Positions 11,373 through 20,410 of a stretch of DNA of 64,000 bases are shown piece by piece. The stretch spans positions 1 to 64,000 of the forward strand of contig JAHJOG010000259.1 in NCBI GenBank assembly GCA_018820395.1, in the 5' to 3' direction. Position 1 is the stretch's first letter, and the number at the start of each line of letters is the position of its first letter. A model generated the notes under the pieces. The model had not been told where the DNA came from. It ran no database searches and saw nothing but the letters and a program-made list of their open reading frames with translations. This DNA is from Gammaproteobacteria bacterium (GTDB lineage Bacteria; Pseudomonadota; Gammaproteobacteria; Burkholderiales; Burkholderiaceae_C). The position numbers and the translations under genes were made by a program.

Positions 11373-11816
11373 ATGACCGTCAAACCAACGCCCAACCATC
11401 GCGACGCGTATCGCATCTTCCGCCCCATTCCGACGCGATGGGCCGACAACGATATGTATGGCCACGTCAACAACGTCGTGTACTACAGCTGGTTCGACAC
11501 GGCAGTCAATGCATGGTTAATTGAGCGCGGCGTCCTGGACACACAGCAGGGGATAACGGTGGGGCTGGTGGTCGAAACCCAATGCAACTATTTCGCTCCG
11601 CTGTCGTTTCCGCAGACTGTGACTGCCGGTCTGCGCGTCGCGCATACGGGCCGTTCCAGCGTGAGGTATGAGATCGGCCTCTTCGCCGAAGGGTCGCATC
11701 GTGCGGCGGCCCAGGGCCATTTCGTCCACGTCTATGTGGATCGCGTGTCGCAACGACCCGTTGAGCTATCGCCCGCAATGCAGCAAGTCTTGGCTGAGTT
11801 GCACGAGCCCAAATAA
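11373..11816 (+). CDS. Acyl-CoA thioesterase (4HBT hotdog family)
   Basis: 147 residues when started at MTVKPTPNH. An upstream ATG at 11337 would overlap the deacetylase gene and adds a non-conserved segment, but it has a GGAG nearby, so the start is not certain. The 4HBT signature is clear: RWADNDMYGHVNNVVYYSWFD, with the catalytic Asp of this class. Such proteins hydrolyse acyl-CoA or hydroxybenzoyl-CoA thioesters in the cytoplasm as tetramers. It follows the HDAC-like gene by 8 bp. Confidence 0.88.
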   Translation: MTVKPTPNHRDAYRIFRPIPTRWADNDMYGHVNNVVYYSWFDTAVNAWLIERGVLDTQQGITVGLVVETQCNYFAPLSFPQTVTAGLRVAHTGRSSVRYEIGLFAEGSHRAAAQGHFVHVYVDRVSQRPVELSPAMQQVLAELHEPK

Positions 11817-11838
11817 AAAGCGGCGCTCGAAGCGCCGC
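11814..11838 (-). terminator. Rho-independent terminator of the minus-strand small exported protein gene
   Basis: Perfect 8-bp stem GCGGCGCT / AGCGCCGC with a 3-nt loop. On the minus strand it is followed by TTTTTATTT. It overlaps the thioesterase stop on the other strand and may also stop that transcript weakly. Confidence 0.8.
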
Positions 11839-11861
11839 ATTCTGGAATCGGTCGTGACCGA

Positions 11862-12266
11862 TTACATCTTCTTCATGGCCTTCACATCGGCCATCTTCTT
11901 GTCTTGATCGGCCTTGGCCTGCTTCTGACAAGCATTCTTTGCATCGCCCTGTTGGTCGTCGCACTTTTCCTTAGCTACTTCGTATTCAGCCTTCGCCTTT
12001 TCCTGTGCGACCTTGCGCGAATGGCTGTCCGAGGGCTTGTAGGCTTGTTCCAACTCAGCCTTCGCGACGTTTTCCTTGCCCTTGGCTTCCTTCATGCACA
12101 CGTCTTTGGCGTTGTCCTTCATCGTGTCGCACTTGGTCTTGTCGACCTTGTAGTCGGCTTCGATTTTTTCCTTGGCAACCTTGTATTCGTCTTTTGTCAT
12201 GGCGCCAGCCTGGCCGGCGACGAAACATGACGAAGCGATTGCGAGCATGAGCAGATGTTTTTTCAT
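11862..12266 (-). CDS. Exported Lys-rich protein with two Cys-x10-Cys repeats, function unknown
   Basis: 134 residues from MKKHLLM, with AAGGAAA before the start. A typical signal peptide ends near AGQAGA. The mature protein is extremely hydrophilic and helical, about a quarter lysine. It holds two 24-residue repeats at 39-62 and 95-118, each with a KC, ten residues, then a second Cys (Cys46/Cys57 and Cys102/Cys113), both repeats ending in a QAK/EAK-type motif. The spacing would suit an intra-helical-hairpin disulphide. I do not know a described function. It is 25 bp downstream of csbD on the same strand, a partner typical of stress regulons, and it has a strong terminator. Confidence 0.7.
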   Translation of the reverse strand: MKKHLLMLAIASSCFVAGQAGAMTKDEYKVAKEKIEADYKVDKTKCDTMKDNAKDVCMKEAKGKENVAKAELEQAYKPSDSHSRKVAQEKAKAEYEVAKEKCDDQQGDAKNACQKQAKADQDKKMADVKAMKKM

Positions 12267-12291
12267 GGTGTTTTCCTTGTGAAAGTGGATA

Positions 12292-12525
12292 TCAATATTT
12301 TTCGTACCAGAGCGCAGCAGGTGTGCGTCCCTCGCTGGACTCCCAAGTCGTGACCTGCTTTTCTGCTTCGTCGCGACTGATGCCATGGCGCTCCTGGATG
12401 CGTCCGAGCAGTTGGTCGCGCTTGCCGGCGATCACATCGAAGTCATCATCGGTGAGCTTTCCCCATTGCTCCTTGACCTTGCCTTTGAGCTGTTTCCAGT
12501 TGCCTTCGACGGTGTCCTTGTTCAT
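12292..12525 (-). CDS. CsbD-family stress-response protein
   Basis: 77 residues from MNKDTVEGNWKQLKGKVKEQWGKLTDDD, the defining CsbD N-terminus, with an AGGAGA ribosome site 6 nt upstream. CsbD proteins are small, hydrophilic, helical and induced in general stress (sigma-B in Bacillus, YjbJ in E. coli); their molecular role is not established. Here it precedes the exported Cys-repeat protein by 25 bp and is probably co-transcribed with it. Confidence 0.9.
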   Translation of the reverse strand: MNKDTVEGNWKQLKGKVKEQWGKLTDDDFDVIAGKRDQLLGRIQERHGISRDEAEKQVTTWESSEGRTPAALWYEKY

Positions 12526-12705
12526 CTGATATCTCCTTTGCACTAGATGAGATGTGCCAGCAGCGATGGGCGCTCCCGACATGAGAAGGATTGTGTGCAG
12601 GGGCCGCATTCCGCTGGTAGGACGCCCGGGGAAGGGGGCGTAGGCACCCGCCGACTTCGACCGTGATAATCGGCGAATACGACCCGGAAGACTGAACGCC
12701 GCTCC

Positions 12706-13935
12706 ATGATCATCCAAAGCCTGCTCGACACCGATCTCTATAAGTTCACGATGATGCAAGTGGTCCTGCACCACTTCCCTGGCGCGCGTGTCGAATACCG
12801 GTTCAAGTGCCGTAATTCGGGCGTCGACCTGGCCAGGTTTGCAACGGAAATTCGCGAAGAAATCCGGGGCTTGTGTTCGCTGCAGTTCAAGGATGCCGAG
12901 CTAACCTACCTGCGATCACTGCGCTTCATCAAGAGTGACTTCGTCGACTTCCTCAGCCTCTTTCACCTCAACGAGAAGTACATCAAGGTCAATGCGCTGC
13001 CGTCCGGCGAGCTCGACATTCGCATCGAGGGGCCCTGGCTCTACACCATCCTCTTCGAAATCCCCGTGCTGGCGATCGTCAACGAGGTCTACTTCCGCAA
13101 CACTTGCAGGAACCCGGATTTCGCAGAAGGCCGCCGCAGGCTCGAAACCAAGATCGAACAGTTGCATGGGGCAGGGCTCTCGGACCTCAAGATCGCCGAC
13201 TACGGAACGCGTCGCCGTTTTTCCAAGGCCTGGCACGAAGAAGTGCTGCGCACTCTGGCGCGCAAGCTCGTGCCGGTCAACATGCCACACGATGCGGGAA
13301 CCCCTGCGCAGTTTGCGGGCACCAGCAACGTCCTTTTTGCGATGAAGCTCGGGCTGATTCCTCTCGGCACCATGGCCCATGAATACCTGCAGGCGTGCCA
13401 GGCGCTCGGCCCGAGACTACGAGACAGCCAGATCTACGGATTCGAAATGTGGGGGCGCGAATACCGGGGCGATCTCGGAATCGCCCTGTCCGACGTCTAC
13501 GGGATGAACGCCTTCCTGCGCGACTTCGATCTCTTCTTCTGCAAGCTCTTCGATGGCGCGCGACACGACAGCGGCGACCCCTTCCAGTGGGGTGAGCGGA
13601 TGCTCGCGCACTACGTTTCCAACCGCGTCGACCCATTGACCAAGACGCTGATCTTCAGCGACGGGCTGACCGTGCCCCGCACCATCGAGCTCTATCAGCA
13701 ATTCCGCGGCCGTTGCCTGCTGGCTTTCGGCATCGGCACCAATCTCACCAACGACCTCGGCTACGAGCCCTTGCAGATCGTCATCAAGATGGTTCGCTGC
13801 AACGATCAGCCCGTTGCCAAGTTGTCGGACGAGCCCTCGAAGAACATGTGCGACGACGAGCGATACCTGGCGTACCTCCGGCAGGTTTTCCAGATCGCGC
13901 AGCCCCCGGCCAAGACGACGGCGGCCGTGGCATGA
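12706..13935 (+). CDS. pncB: Nicotinate phosphoribosyltransferase
   Basis: Converts nicotinate plus PRPP and ATP into nicotinate mononucleotide in NAD salvage. 409 residues, the normal length. The N-terminus [24 protein letters not shown] is diagnostic, with the conserved FRG-like region replaced by the usual [14 protein letters not shown] phosphoribosyl segment and the GTMAHEYLQ histidine region. Near the end, [12 protein letters not shown] is the conserved phosphate-binding loop. It heads a tight plus-strand run and overlaps the next gene by ATGA. Confidence 0.96.
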   Translation: MIIQSLLDTDLYKFTMMQVVLHHFPGARVEYRFKCRNSGVDLARFATEIREEIRGLCSLQFKDAELTYLRSLRFIKSDFVDFLSLFHLNEKYIKVNALPSGELDIRIEGPWLYTILFEIPVLAIVNEVYFRNTCRNPDFAEGRRRLETKIEQLHGAGLSDLKIADYGTRRRFSKAWHEEVLRTLARKLVPVNMPHDAGTPAQFAGTSNVLFAMKLGLIPLGTMAHEYLQACQALGPRLRDSQIYGFEMWGREYRGDLGIALSDVYGMNAFLRDFDLFFCKLFDGARHDSGDPFQWGERMLAHYVSNRVDPLTKTLIFSDGLTVPRTIELYQQFRGRCLLAFGIGTNLTNDLGYEPLQIVIKMVRCNDQPVAKLSDEPSKNMCDDERYLAYLRQVFQIAQPPAKTTAAVA

Positions 13936-15341
13936 CGGGGAAGATGAAATTCATTGCACTGTGCGTGCTGGCGCTTTGCCCTGCATGGGCTTTCGCGGCC
14001 GAGTTCGACGGCGGTGTGTTGTCGCCGTTGTGGGGCGTCCCCTTTGCCGGACTGCTATTGTCGATCGCGCTCATGCCATTGCTCGCGCCTTCTTTCTGGC
14101 ATCACCACTACGGGAAGGTTTCTGCCTGCTGGGCGCTGGCCTTTCTCGTGCCGTTCGCGGCGGTCTATGGCGCTTCGCTCGCAGGAGGGCAGCTGGTTCA
14201 CGCACTGATTGCCGAATACATCCCGTTCATCATCCTGCTGACGGCTCTCTTCGTGGTGGCCGGCGGCATCCATGTCCGGGGCAACCTGCACGGCGCGCCG
14301 GGGCTCAACACGTCCATTCTTGCCATCGGTGCCGTGCTGGCCAGCCTGATGGGAACCACCGGCGCATCGATGCTTCTGATCCGACCGTTGATCCGCGCCA
14401 ACGACAACCGCAAGCACCGGGCCCACGTCGTCGTGTTCTTCATCTTCATTGTGTCGAATGCCGGCGGCTCGCTCACGCCTCTGGGCGACCCGCCCCTTTT
14501 TCTTGGGTTCCTGAAGGGCGTCGATTTCTTCTGGACGGCGGTCAACATCTTTCCGGACACCTTGACGCTGGTCGGCATTCTCCTGGCGCTGTTCTACGCG
14601 ATGGACACCTGGTACTACCGCAAGGAAGGCGTCCTGCCGGTTGACCCCACGCCCGACACCGCTCGCGTCGGCTTCGATGGAGCGTTCAACTTCATTCTGC
14701 TTCTGGGCATTGTCTGCTTCGTCTTGCTGAGCGGCATCTGGAAATCATCGATCACTTTCGACGTATTCGGGACCGCTGTCGGCCTCCCGGGAATCGTCCG
14801 AGACGTGGGCCTCATCGCGATTGCCCTGCTTTCCCTGAAGCTCACCGCTGCCAAAGTGCATGCGGCCAACCAGTTCGGCTGGGATCCCATGATCGAGGTC
14901 GCCAAGCTGTTCGCCGGCATCTTCCTCACCATCATTCCAGTCATCGCGATGCTGAAGGCCGGCACCGACGGACCGTTCGGCGCGGTCGTCAGGGCGGTCA
15001 CGCGCGCCGACGGCCAGCCCGATCCCGCGATGTACTTCTGGGCCACCGGCTTGCTGAGCTCGTTCCTGGACAACGCGCCCACCTACCTGGTGTTCTTCAA
15101 TACGGCGGGGGGCGATCCACAGGCGCTGATGACGACCTACGCCCACACCCTGGCGGCCATCTCGGCGGGCGCGGTCTTCATGGGCGCCAACAGCTACATC
15201 GGCAACGCCCCCAACCTGATGGTCAAGGCGATCGCCGAGAGCCGCGGCGTCAAGATGCCGAGCTTCTTCGGCTACATGGTGTGGTCGGGGTGCATCCTCG
15301 TACCGATCTTCATCCTGCTGACATTCCTTTTCTTTCGCTGA
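13932..15341 (+). CDS. Sodium:proton antiporter / putative citrate-type transporter (CitMHS_2-like)
   Basis: 469 residues with about 12 membrane segments. The ATG was chosen because it overlaps the pncB stop by 4 bases; the long ORF-track extension is a shadow of pncB. Conserved intramembrane motifs include [50 protein letters not shown] and [19 protein letters not shown]. The duplicated polar N-A-P/G-D-P motifs are those of the ion transporter superfamily (NhaD, ArsB, CitM). Both Na+/H+ exchange and carboxylate transport occur in relatives. The following 2-hydroxyacid dehydrogenase gene starts 3 bp later, which slightly favours an organic-acid role, but that is inference. Confidence 0.85.
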   Translation: MTGKMKFIALCVLALCPAWAFAAEFDGGVLSPLWGVPFAGLLLSIALMPLLAPSFWHHHYGKVSACWALAFLVPFAAVYGASLAGGQLVHALIAEYIPFIILLTALFVVAGGIHVRGNLHGAPGLNTSILAIGAVLASLMGTTGASMLLIRPLIRANDNRKHRAHVVVFFIFIVSNAGGSLTPLGDPPLFLGFLKGVDFFWTAVNIFPDTLTLVGILLALFYAMDTWYYRKEGVLPVDPTPDTARVGFDGAFNFILLLGIVCFVLLSGIWKSSITFDVFGTAVGLPGIVRDVGLIAIALLSLKLTAAKVHAANQFGWDPMIEVAKLFAGIFLTIIPVIAMLKAGTDGPFGAVVRAVTRADGQPDPAMYFWATGLLSSFLDNAPTYLVFFNTAGGDPQALMTTYAHTLAAISAGAVFMGANSYIGNAPNLMVKAIAESRGVKMPSFFGYMVWSGCILVPIFILLTFLFFR

Positions 15342-15344
15342 CCC

Positions 15345-16337
15345 ATGAGCAACAAGCCCGAGATTCTGATTGCGCGTGCCATTTTTCCGGAAGCCGTCGC
15401 CCGGCTCGAAGAACACTTCGTGGTCGAATCGAATCAATCCGACGAGAGCTGGACGCAAGCTCAACTGGTCTCGAAGCTTCGGGGCAAGCACGGCGTACTC
15501 ACCACGGGTGGCGAGCGCATCGACGAAGCATTGTTGTCCGCCTGCCCGGATATGAAGATCTGCGCCAACATGGCGGTGGGCTACAACAACTTCGACCTCG
15601 ACGCGATGACACGGCATGGCGTACTCGGCACCAATGCGCCCGACGTGCTGACCGAAACCACGGCGGATTTCGGGTTTGCGCTGCTGATGGCAACGGCCCG
15701 GCGCATGACCGAAAGCGAGCATTACCTGCGCGCAGGCCAATGGACCCGTTGGGGCTTCGACATGTTCGCCGGCTCGGACATTCACGGGTCGACCCTCGGC
15801 ATCATCGGCATGGGCCGTATCGGGCAAGGCATCGCTCGGCGAGGTGCGCACGGTTTCGACATGCGGGTGATCTACCACAACCGATCGAGGCTCGAGCCTC
15901 GGATCGAGGCGGAATGCAAGGCAAGCTTCGTGGACAAGCAGACGCTGCTGAAGGAAGCCGACCATGTGGTGCTGGTGCTGCCGTATTCACCGGCTTCGCA
16001 CCACACGATCGGGGCCGCAGATCTGGCACTCATGAAGCGGACCGCGACGCTCATCAACATCGCGCGCGGCGGCATCGTCGATGACGCGGCGCTTGCTGCG
16101 GCGCTGAAGGAAGGCCGCATCGCGGGGGCGGGGCTCGACGTGTTCGAGGGGGAGCCCAAGGTGCATCCGGACTTGCTGGCCCTGTCCAACGTGGTCCTCA
16201 CACCGCACATTGCGAGCGCCACGTTGCCCACGCGACGTGCCATGGCCGATCTGGCGGCAGACAACCTGATCGGCTTTCTGATTCGAAGAGCGGCCTTGAC
16301 TCCACTGAATCCGGCTGCGGTCGCCTCCGGCCGATGA
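15345..16337 (+). CDS. D-isomer-specific 2-hydroxyacid dehydrogenase (glyoxylate/hydroxypyruvate reductase-like)
   Basis: 330 residues. The Rossmann motif GMGRIGQGIARRG lies near 153-165. The catalytic Arg is in NIARGGIVDD, the Glu follows in DVFEGEP, and the His is in LTPHIASAT. The N-terminal substrate domain includes MAVGYNNFDLDAM, typical of GhrB-like glyoxylate and hydroxypyruvate reductases that use NAD(P)H. It lies between the antiporter and rmuC in an overlapping run, so it is probably co-expressed with both. D-glycerate dehydrogenase is an equal alternative name. Confidence 0.9.
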   Translation: MSNKPEILIARAIFPEAVARLEEHFVVESNQSDESWTQAQLVSKLRGKHGVLTTGGERIDEALLSACPDMKICANMAVGYNNFDLDAMTRHGVLGTNAPDVLTETTADFGFALLMATARRMTESEHYLRAGQWTRWGFDMFAGSDIHGSTLGIIGMGRIGQGIARRGAHGFDMRVIYHNRSRLEPRIEAECKASFVDKQTLLKEADHVVLVLPYSPASHHTIGAADLALMKRTATLINIARGGIVDDAALAAALKEGRIAGAGLDVFEGEPKVHPDLLALSNVVLTPHIASATLPTRRAMADLAADNLIGFLIRRAALTPLNPAAVASGR

Positions 16338-17698
16338 TGCCGCTCGACTGGGAACGCTGGGTTCCGCTTGCCTTGGCAGCACTCAATGTCGTGCTGGTGC
16401 TGTGGCTCGTTTTCCGCAAGCCCGGCGCTCCCGACCACACCGCCCTGATCGCCGCGCTTGCCGCCGGGTCGGATCGCGTTGAGCGCGAACTGCGAAGAGA
16501 TATCGACGAAGCGTCCCGTGGTGTGCGCCAGGACACGGCTCAGGCTTTTGCAACCTTCCAGCAGTCGGTGACGCATCAATCCGCCGAAGCGACTCGAACG
16601 CAGAACGCGCAGATCGACGCGTTCGCGCAGCAGCTCAGTTTGCTGCAGAAGACCTTGGCCGACACGCTCAATACCCAGTTGCAGGGCCTGAGCGAATCGA
16701 ATGCCAGGCGTCTTTCCGAGGTGCGCGCCACGATGGAGTCGCAACTCGCCTTGCTCCAGCAGAGCAACACGGCCAAGCTCGAGGAGATGCGAAAGACAGT
16801 CGACGAAAAGCTGCAAAGCACCCTCGAAGCGCGGTTGGGCGAAAGCTTCAAACAGGTCGCCGAGAGGCTTGAGCAAGTGCACAAGGGCCTGGGGGAGATG
16901 CAGACGCTGGCAGTGGGCGTGGGGAGCCTTCAGCGCGTGCTGACCAACGTCAAGACACGGGGCATCTTCGGTGAGGTTCAGCTCGAGGCGCTCTTGGAGC
17001 AGGTACTCACGCCGGATCAATACGGCAAGCAGATCGAAACCAAGCCGCGCAGTGGACAGCGGGTGGATTTCGCGGTTCGCTTTCCGGGTCGCGGCGTTGC
17101 CGGGGAGCCGGTCTGGCTGCCCATCGATGCCAAGTTTCCGCGTGACGACTACGAGCGATTGCTCGACGCGCACGATCGTGCGGACGCGGTGGCCGCCGAC
17201 GCGGCCGCCAAGGCTCTCGAAGCGCGCATCCGGACGGAGGCCAAGTCGATCGCCGAAAACTATCTGGCGGCGCCGCATACCACCGACTTCGCCATTCTGT
17301 TCTTGCCCGTCGAAAGCCTCTATGCGGAAGTGCTCCGCCGCCCGGGCTTGATGGATGCGATCCAGCGACAGCATCGCGTCACGCTCGCAGGGCCGACGAC
17401 GCTGCTCGCGATGTTGAACAGTCTGCACATGGGGTTTCGAACACTCGCCCTGGAGCAGCAGGCGTCCGAGGTATGGAAGGTGCTCGGTGCCGTCAAGACG
17501 GAGTTCGAACGCTATGGCGAATGGGTGGCTCGCATCAAGGAGCAGGTCGCGAAGGCATCGGACACCCTGGACAAGGCGGACACGCGCGCCAAGCGCATGC
17601 GCCTTGCCCTTCGAACGGTCGAGGCGTTGCCCGAGACGCAGGCCCAGGCGTTGCTCCCATCGGTCGGCGACAGCGACGACGACAGCTCGGCAGCCTGA
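16334..17698 (+). CDS. rmuC: DNA recombination protein RmuC
   Basis: 454 residues. An N-terminal membrane anchor (about 10-25) is followed by a long coiled coil (about 40-190) and the RmuC nuclease-like core with RGIFGEVQLEALLEQVLTPDQYG and the FPRDDYERLLDA region. RmuC limits DNA inversion at short repeats; the core resembles a restriction-endonuclease fold. Start at 16334 or 16337, both overlapping the previous stop. The gene converges on the LOG-family gene with only 9 bp between stops. Confidence 0.93.
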   Translation: MMPLDWERWVPLALAALNVVLVLWLVFRKPGAPDHTALIAALAAGSDRVERELRRDIDEASRGVRQDTAQAFATFQQSVTHQSAEATRTQNAQIDAFAQQLSLLQKTLADTLNTQLQGLSESNARRLSEVRATMESQLALLQQSNTAKLEEMRKTVDEKLQSTLEARLGESFKQVAERLEQVHKGLGEMQTLAVGVGSLQRVLTNVKTRGIFGEVQLEALLEQVLTPDQYGKQIETKPRSGQRVDFAVRFPGRGVAGEPVWLPIDAKFPRDDYERLLDAHDRADAVAADAAAKALEARIRTEAKSIAENYLAAPHTTDFAILFLPVESLYAEVLRRPGLMDAIQRQHRVTLAGPTTLLAMLNSLHMGFRTLALEQQASEVWKVLGAVKTEFERYGEWVARIKEQVAKASDTLDKADTRAKRMRLALRTVEALPETQAQALLPSVGDSDDDSSAA

Positions 17699-17707
17699 CC
17701 TGAGACT

Positions 17708-18571
17708 TCAGATCTTGTAGAAACGCTTGATGGCGTCCCAGGCGTCCTGCGGCGCGTCGACGTACTCGATGAGGTTGACGTCTTCGGGCGAGATGACGCC
17801 CTGGTCGGCCAGGAAGTCGAAGTTCAGCAACTGCTTCCAGTAGTCGGAACCGAAGAGCACGATCGGTACGGGCCGCGACTTGCGCGTTTGAACCAGCGTG
17901 ATCACCTCGAAGAGTTCATCCAACGTGCCGAAACCGCCAGGAAACGCGACTAACGCCTTCGCACGCATCATGAAGTGCATCTTGCGAATCGCGAAGTAGT
18001 GGAACTTGAAGCTGAGGGCCGGCGTGACGTAGGGGTTGGGCTCTTCTTCCATCGGCAGCGCGATGGCGAGGCCCACTGAAATTCCGCCGCCTTCGTAGGC
18101 ACCGCGGTTGGCGGCCTGCATGATTCCCGGCCCGCCGCCGGTGCAGACGAAGAGTTTGTCTTCGGGGTCTTTGTCGTTGCTGTACTGCGCGACCAGTTTG
18201 CCGAAGGCACGCGCCTTCTCGTAGTAGTGCGAACTGCGTGCAAGTTTGCGCCAGCGTTCGGCTGTCTTGCCGTCGCCAGCGGCATCCGCTTGCGCGATGA
18301 GCGCGCCGGATTCTTCTTCGCTGCGAAAGCGCGCGCTGCCGAACACCACCACGGTGTTCTCGATGCCGTGTGCGCGCATTTCGAGATCGGGCTTCATGAG
18401 CTCGAGTTGCATTCGCAGGCCGCGCGTTTCGCGCCGCAGCAGGAATTCCGGATCCGCAAACGCCAGGCGGGAAGGGTCGGGACCGAGCGGCAAGCCGGCA
18501 TCCGCATGGGCCTGCAGCGTGGCCCATGCATCGGCGAGGCGCTTGTCGCGCAGGTCGTGGTTCGGGTCCAT
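17708..18571 (-). CDS. LOG-family protein (TIGR00730, lysine-decarboxylase-like Rossmann fold)
   Basis: 287 residues from MDPNHDLRDK. The two family motifs are present: GGGPGIMQAANRGA and PGGFGTLDELFE. Short members are cytokinin-activating phosphoribohydrolases or nucleotide 5'-monophosphate nucleosidases (PpnN-like). This one has a longer N-terminal part (about 75 residues), and its FRSEEESG segment and YFAIRKMHFMMRAK helix fit the longer proteobacterial class, so the exact substrate is open. It follows efp by 38 bp on the same strand and may be co-transcribed. Confidence 0.85.
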   Translation of the reverse strand: MDPNHDLRDKRLADAWATLQAHADAGLPLGPDPSRLAFADPEFLLRRETRGLRMQLELMKPDLEMRAHGIENTVVVFGSARFRSEEESGALIAQADAAGDGKTAERWRKLARSSHYYEKARAFGKLVAQYSNDKDPEDKLFVCTGGGPGIMQAANRGAYEGGGISVGLAIALPMEEEPNPYVTPALSFKFHYFAIRKMHFMMRAKALVAFPGGFGTLDELFEVITLVQTRKSRPVPIVLFGSDYWKQLLNFDFLADQGVISPEDVNLIEYVDAPQDAWDAIKRFYKI

Positions 18572-18609
18572 GGACGAGCCGGGAGCCGTGGGGCGAGTTG
18601 GCAAAAGCC

Positions 18610-19164
18610 TCAGACCCGCTTGCGGTATTCGCCGGTGCGCGTGTCGATTTCGATCCTGTCGCCCTGCGCGACGAAGAGTGGCACGCCCACTTCGAAGCCG
18701 GTGGAGATCTTGGCGGGCTTCATGACCTTGCCGGAGGTGTCGCCCTTGACCGCAGGCTCGGTCCAGGTGATTTCGCGCTCGACGCTGGTCGGCAGTTCGA
18801 CCGAAATGGCCTTGCCTTCGTAGAAAACCACCTCGACCGGCATGCCGTCGTCGAGGTAGTTGAGTGCGTCGCCCATGTTCTCGGCTTCGACTTCGTACTG
18901 ATTGAACTCGGAGTCCATGCACACGTACATCGGATCAGCAAAGTAGGAGTAGGTGCACTCTTTCTTGTCGAGGACGATCTGGTCGATCTTGTCGTCGGCC
19001 TTGAAGACGACTTCGGTGTTGAAGTTCGCGATGAGGCTTTTGAGCTTCATGCGCACCGTGGCGGAGTTGCGGCCGCCGCGGCTGTATTCGGTCTTGAGCA
19101 CGACCATGGGGTCTTTGCCGTGCATGATGACGTTGCCGGCGCGGATTTCTTGAGCGATTTTCAT
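18610..19164 (-). CDS. efp: Translation elongation factor P, arginine-32 type
   Basis: Relieves ribosome stalling at polyproline. 184 residues from MKIAQEI. The KOW-like domain 1 tip reads [12 protein letters not shown], which places an arginine at residue 32, the position rhamnosylated by EarP in Pseudomonas, Neisseria and Shewanella, instead of the lysine modified by EpmA or YmfI. Domains 2 and 3 end in [17 protein letters not shown]. earP is the gene directly upstream on the same strand, 120 bp away, which confirms the modification type. A natural client in this window is the proline-rich TonB. Confidence 0.97.
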   Translation of the reverse strand: MKIAQEIRAGNVIMHGKDPMVVLKTEYSRGGRNSATVRMKLKSLIANFNTEVVFKADDKIDQIVLDKKECTYSYFADPMYVCMDSEFNQYEVEAENMGDALNYLDDGMPVEVVFYEGKAISVELPTSVEREITWTEPAVKGDTSGKVMKPAKISTGFEVGVPLFVAQGDRIEIDTRTGEYRKRV

Positions 19165-19284
19165 GAGCTGGGTCTCTGGAGGTTGGCCGCTTGTGACATC
19201 GCTTGCGGGACACACACCGCGGCAGGTTCTTCGGGACATCGGGGGCGAGTAAATCTGGCCCGGAAATCCGCAAAGCCCGCAATT

Positions 19285-20355
19285 TTAGCTTTTTTGCGCG
19301 ACGAATCCGCGCAGGCGGTTGACGAGATCGTCCTGCCTCAACAGGCGCGTGCGCGCCGTGCTGACTGCGATTTGCCATGCAGCCAGCGCCGCGCCGTCCG
19401 GAACGGGCTGGCGGGCAGCGACGCCTGCGTTCCAGTACGTGTGAAACTTGCGCATCGAAGCCGGTGCATCCATCCAGTCGAGAAACGCCGCCAACTTGGC
19501 GTGGTGGGCATCGTCGTCCTGCGGATAGATCTGCCAGACCAGCGGTGCCTCGGCCCACAGAGCGCGCACCAGCGAGTCTTCCCCGCGGACGAAGTTCAGA
19601 TCGCAGGACCAGAGCAGTCGATCGAAGTCGTCCTGAGACAGATGGGGAAGACGCGAAATGGACAGGGCGCCTCGCTGGACGGGCCAGCCTGCCACGGTGT
19701 TTGCAGTGCGCCCGGCGGTCACCAGCAGACGCGTGGGCACCGCTTGCGCGGCGATGTCATGCAACAGGCCCTCGAGTGCCGGCGGCTCGTAGCAGAACAG
19801 GGCCACGAGCCGTTCGCCCTGCCAGGGAATGCCTTGCTGCTCAAGCCAGGGCGCACGATCGAATCGGGCTCGGCGCTCGGTAAGGCCGTCTTCCCTGAGC
19901 AGTCCGCCGGTTCTTTCGGTGAAGCCTGGGTAGAAGAAGTGCTTCGTGAGTCCGGCACCTGGCCCGGAGTAAACAGGGGAGGGTAGTCCGTGCAGGCGCT
20001 CGACCGTGGCTTCGGCCGAGAGATATTCGAGGTTGATCCAATGTCTGCACGCCTTGCCTGTGCGGGCAGCTTCTGCAAACTTCGCGATGGCCTCGTCTGG
20101 GGGGGTGCACCCGAAGGCTTCGATCAACACGTCCGGCACCGAGTGAAGGCTCTGGTTCTGCGCGATGTTCGACGGGTTCCAGGCGAACACCGTGACGCCC
20201 TCGCAGCCGCCGGGTGCCATCCACGTGAGGGCCTCGGGATCGTCGATCCAGAGATGCACGACTTCTCCAGCCCGTGCAAGCCCTGCGGCGAGCCGCCAGC
20301 AAACGCCGACGTCGCCGTAGTTGTCAATGACCTTGCAGTAGATGTCGTAGCGCAT
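19285..20355 (-). CDS. earP: EF-P arginine rhamnosyltransferase EarP
   Basis: Transfers rhamnose from dTDP-L-rhamnose to Arg32 of EF-P. 356 residues from MRYDIYCKVIDNYGD; the start two dozen residues upstream in the ORF track would run into the divergent uvrC region. The N-terminal DNYGDVGVCWRLA motif contains the aspartates (here Asp11 and Asp15) that correspond to the catalytic pair known from characterised EarP proteins (DUF2331, GT-B fold). The C-terminal nucleotide-sugar site is seen at NFVRGEDSLVRALWAEAP. It is divergent from uvrC with 55 bp between starts. Confidence 0.95.
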   Translation of the reverse strand: MRYDIYCKVIDNYGDVGVCWRLAAGLARAGEVVHLWIDDPEALTWMAPGGCEGVTVFAWNPSNIAQNQSLHSVPDVLIEAFGCTPPDEAIAKFAEAARTGKACRHWINLEYLSAEATVERLHGLPSPVYSGPGAGLTKHFFYPGFTERTGGLLREDGLTERRARFDRAPWLEQQGIPWQGERLVALFCYEPPALEGLLHDIAAQAVPTRLLVTAGRTANTVAGWPVQRGALSISRLPHLSQDDFDRLLWSCDLNFVRGEDSLVRALWAEAPLVWQIYPQDDDAHHAKLAAFLDWMDAPASMRKFHTYWNAGVAARQPVPDGAALAAWQIAVSTARTRLLRQDDLVNRLRGFVAQKS

Positions 20356-20410
20356 CGCGAGATACTCTACCTCCCCGATTTCGCCCTGAACGCGCCTCGC
20401 TATCCAGCTC

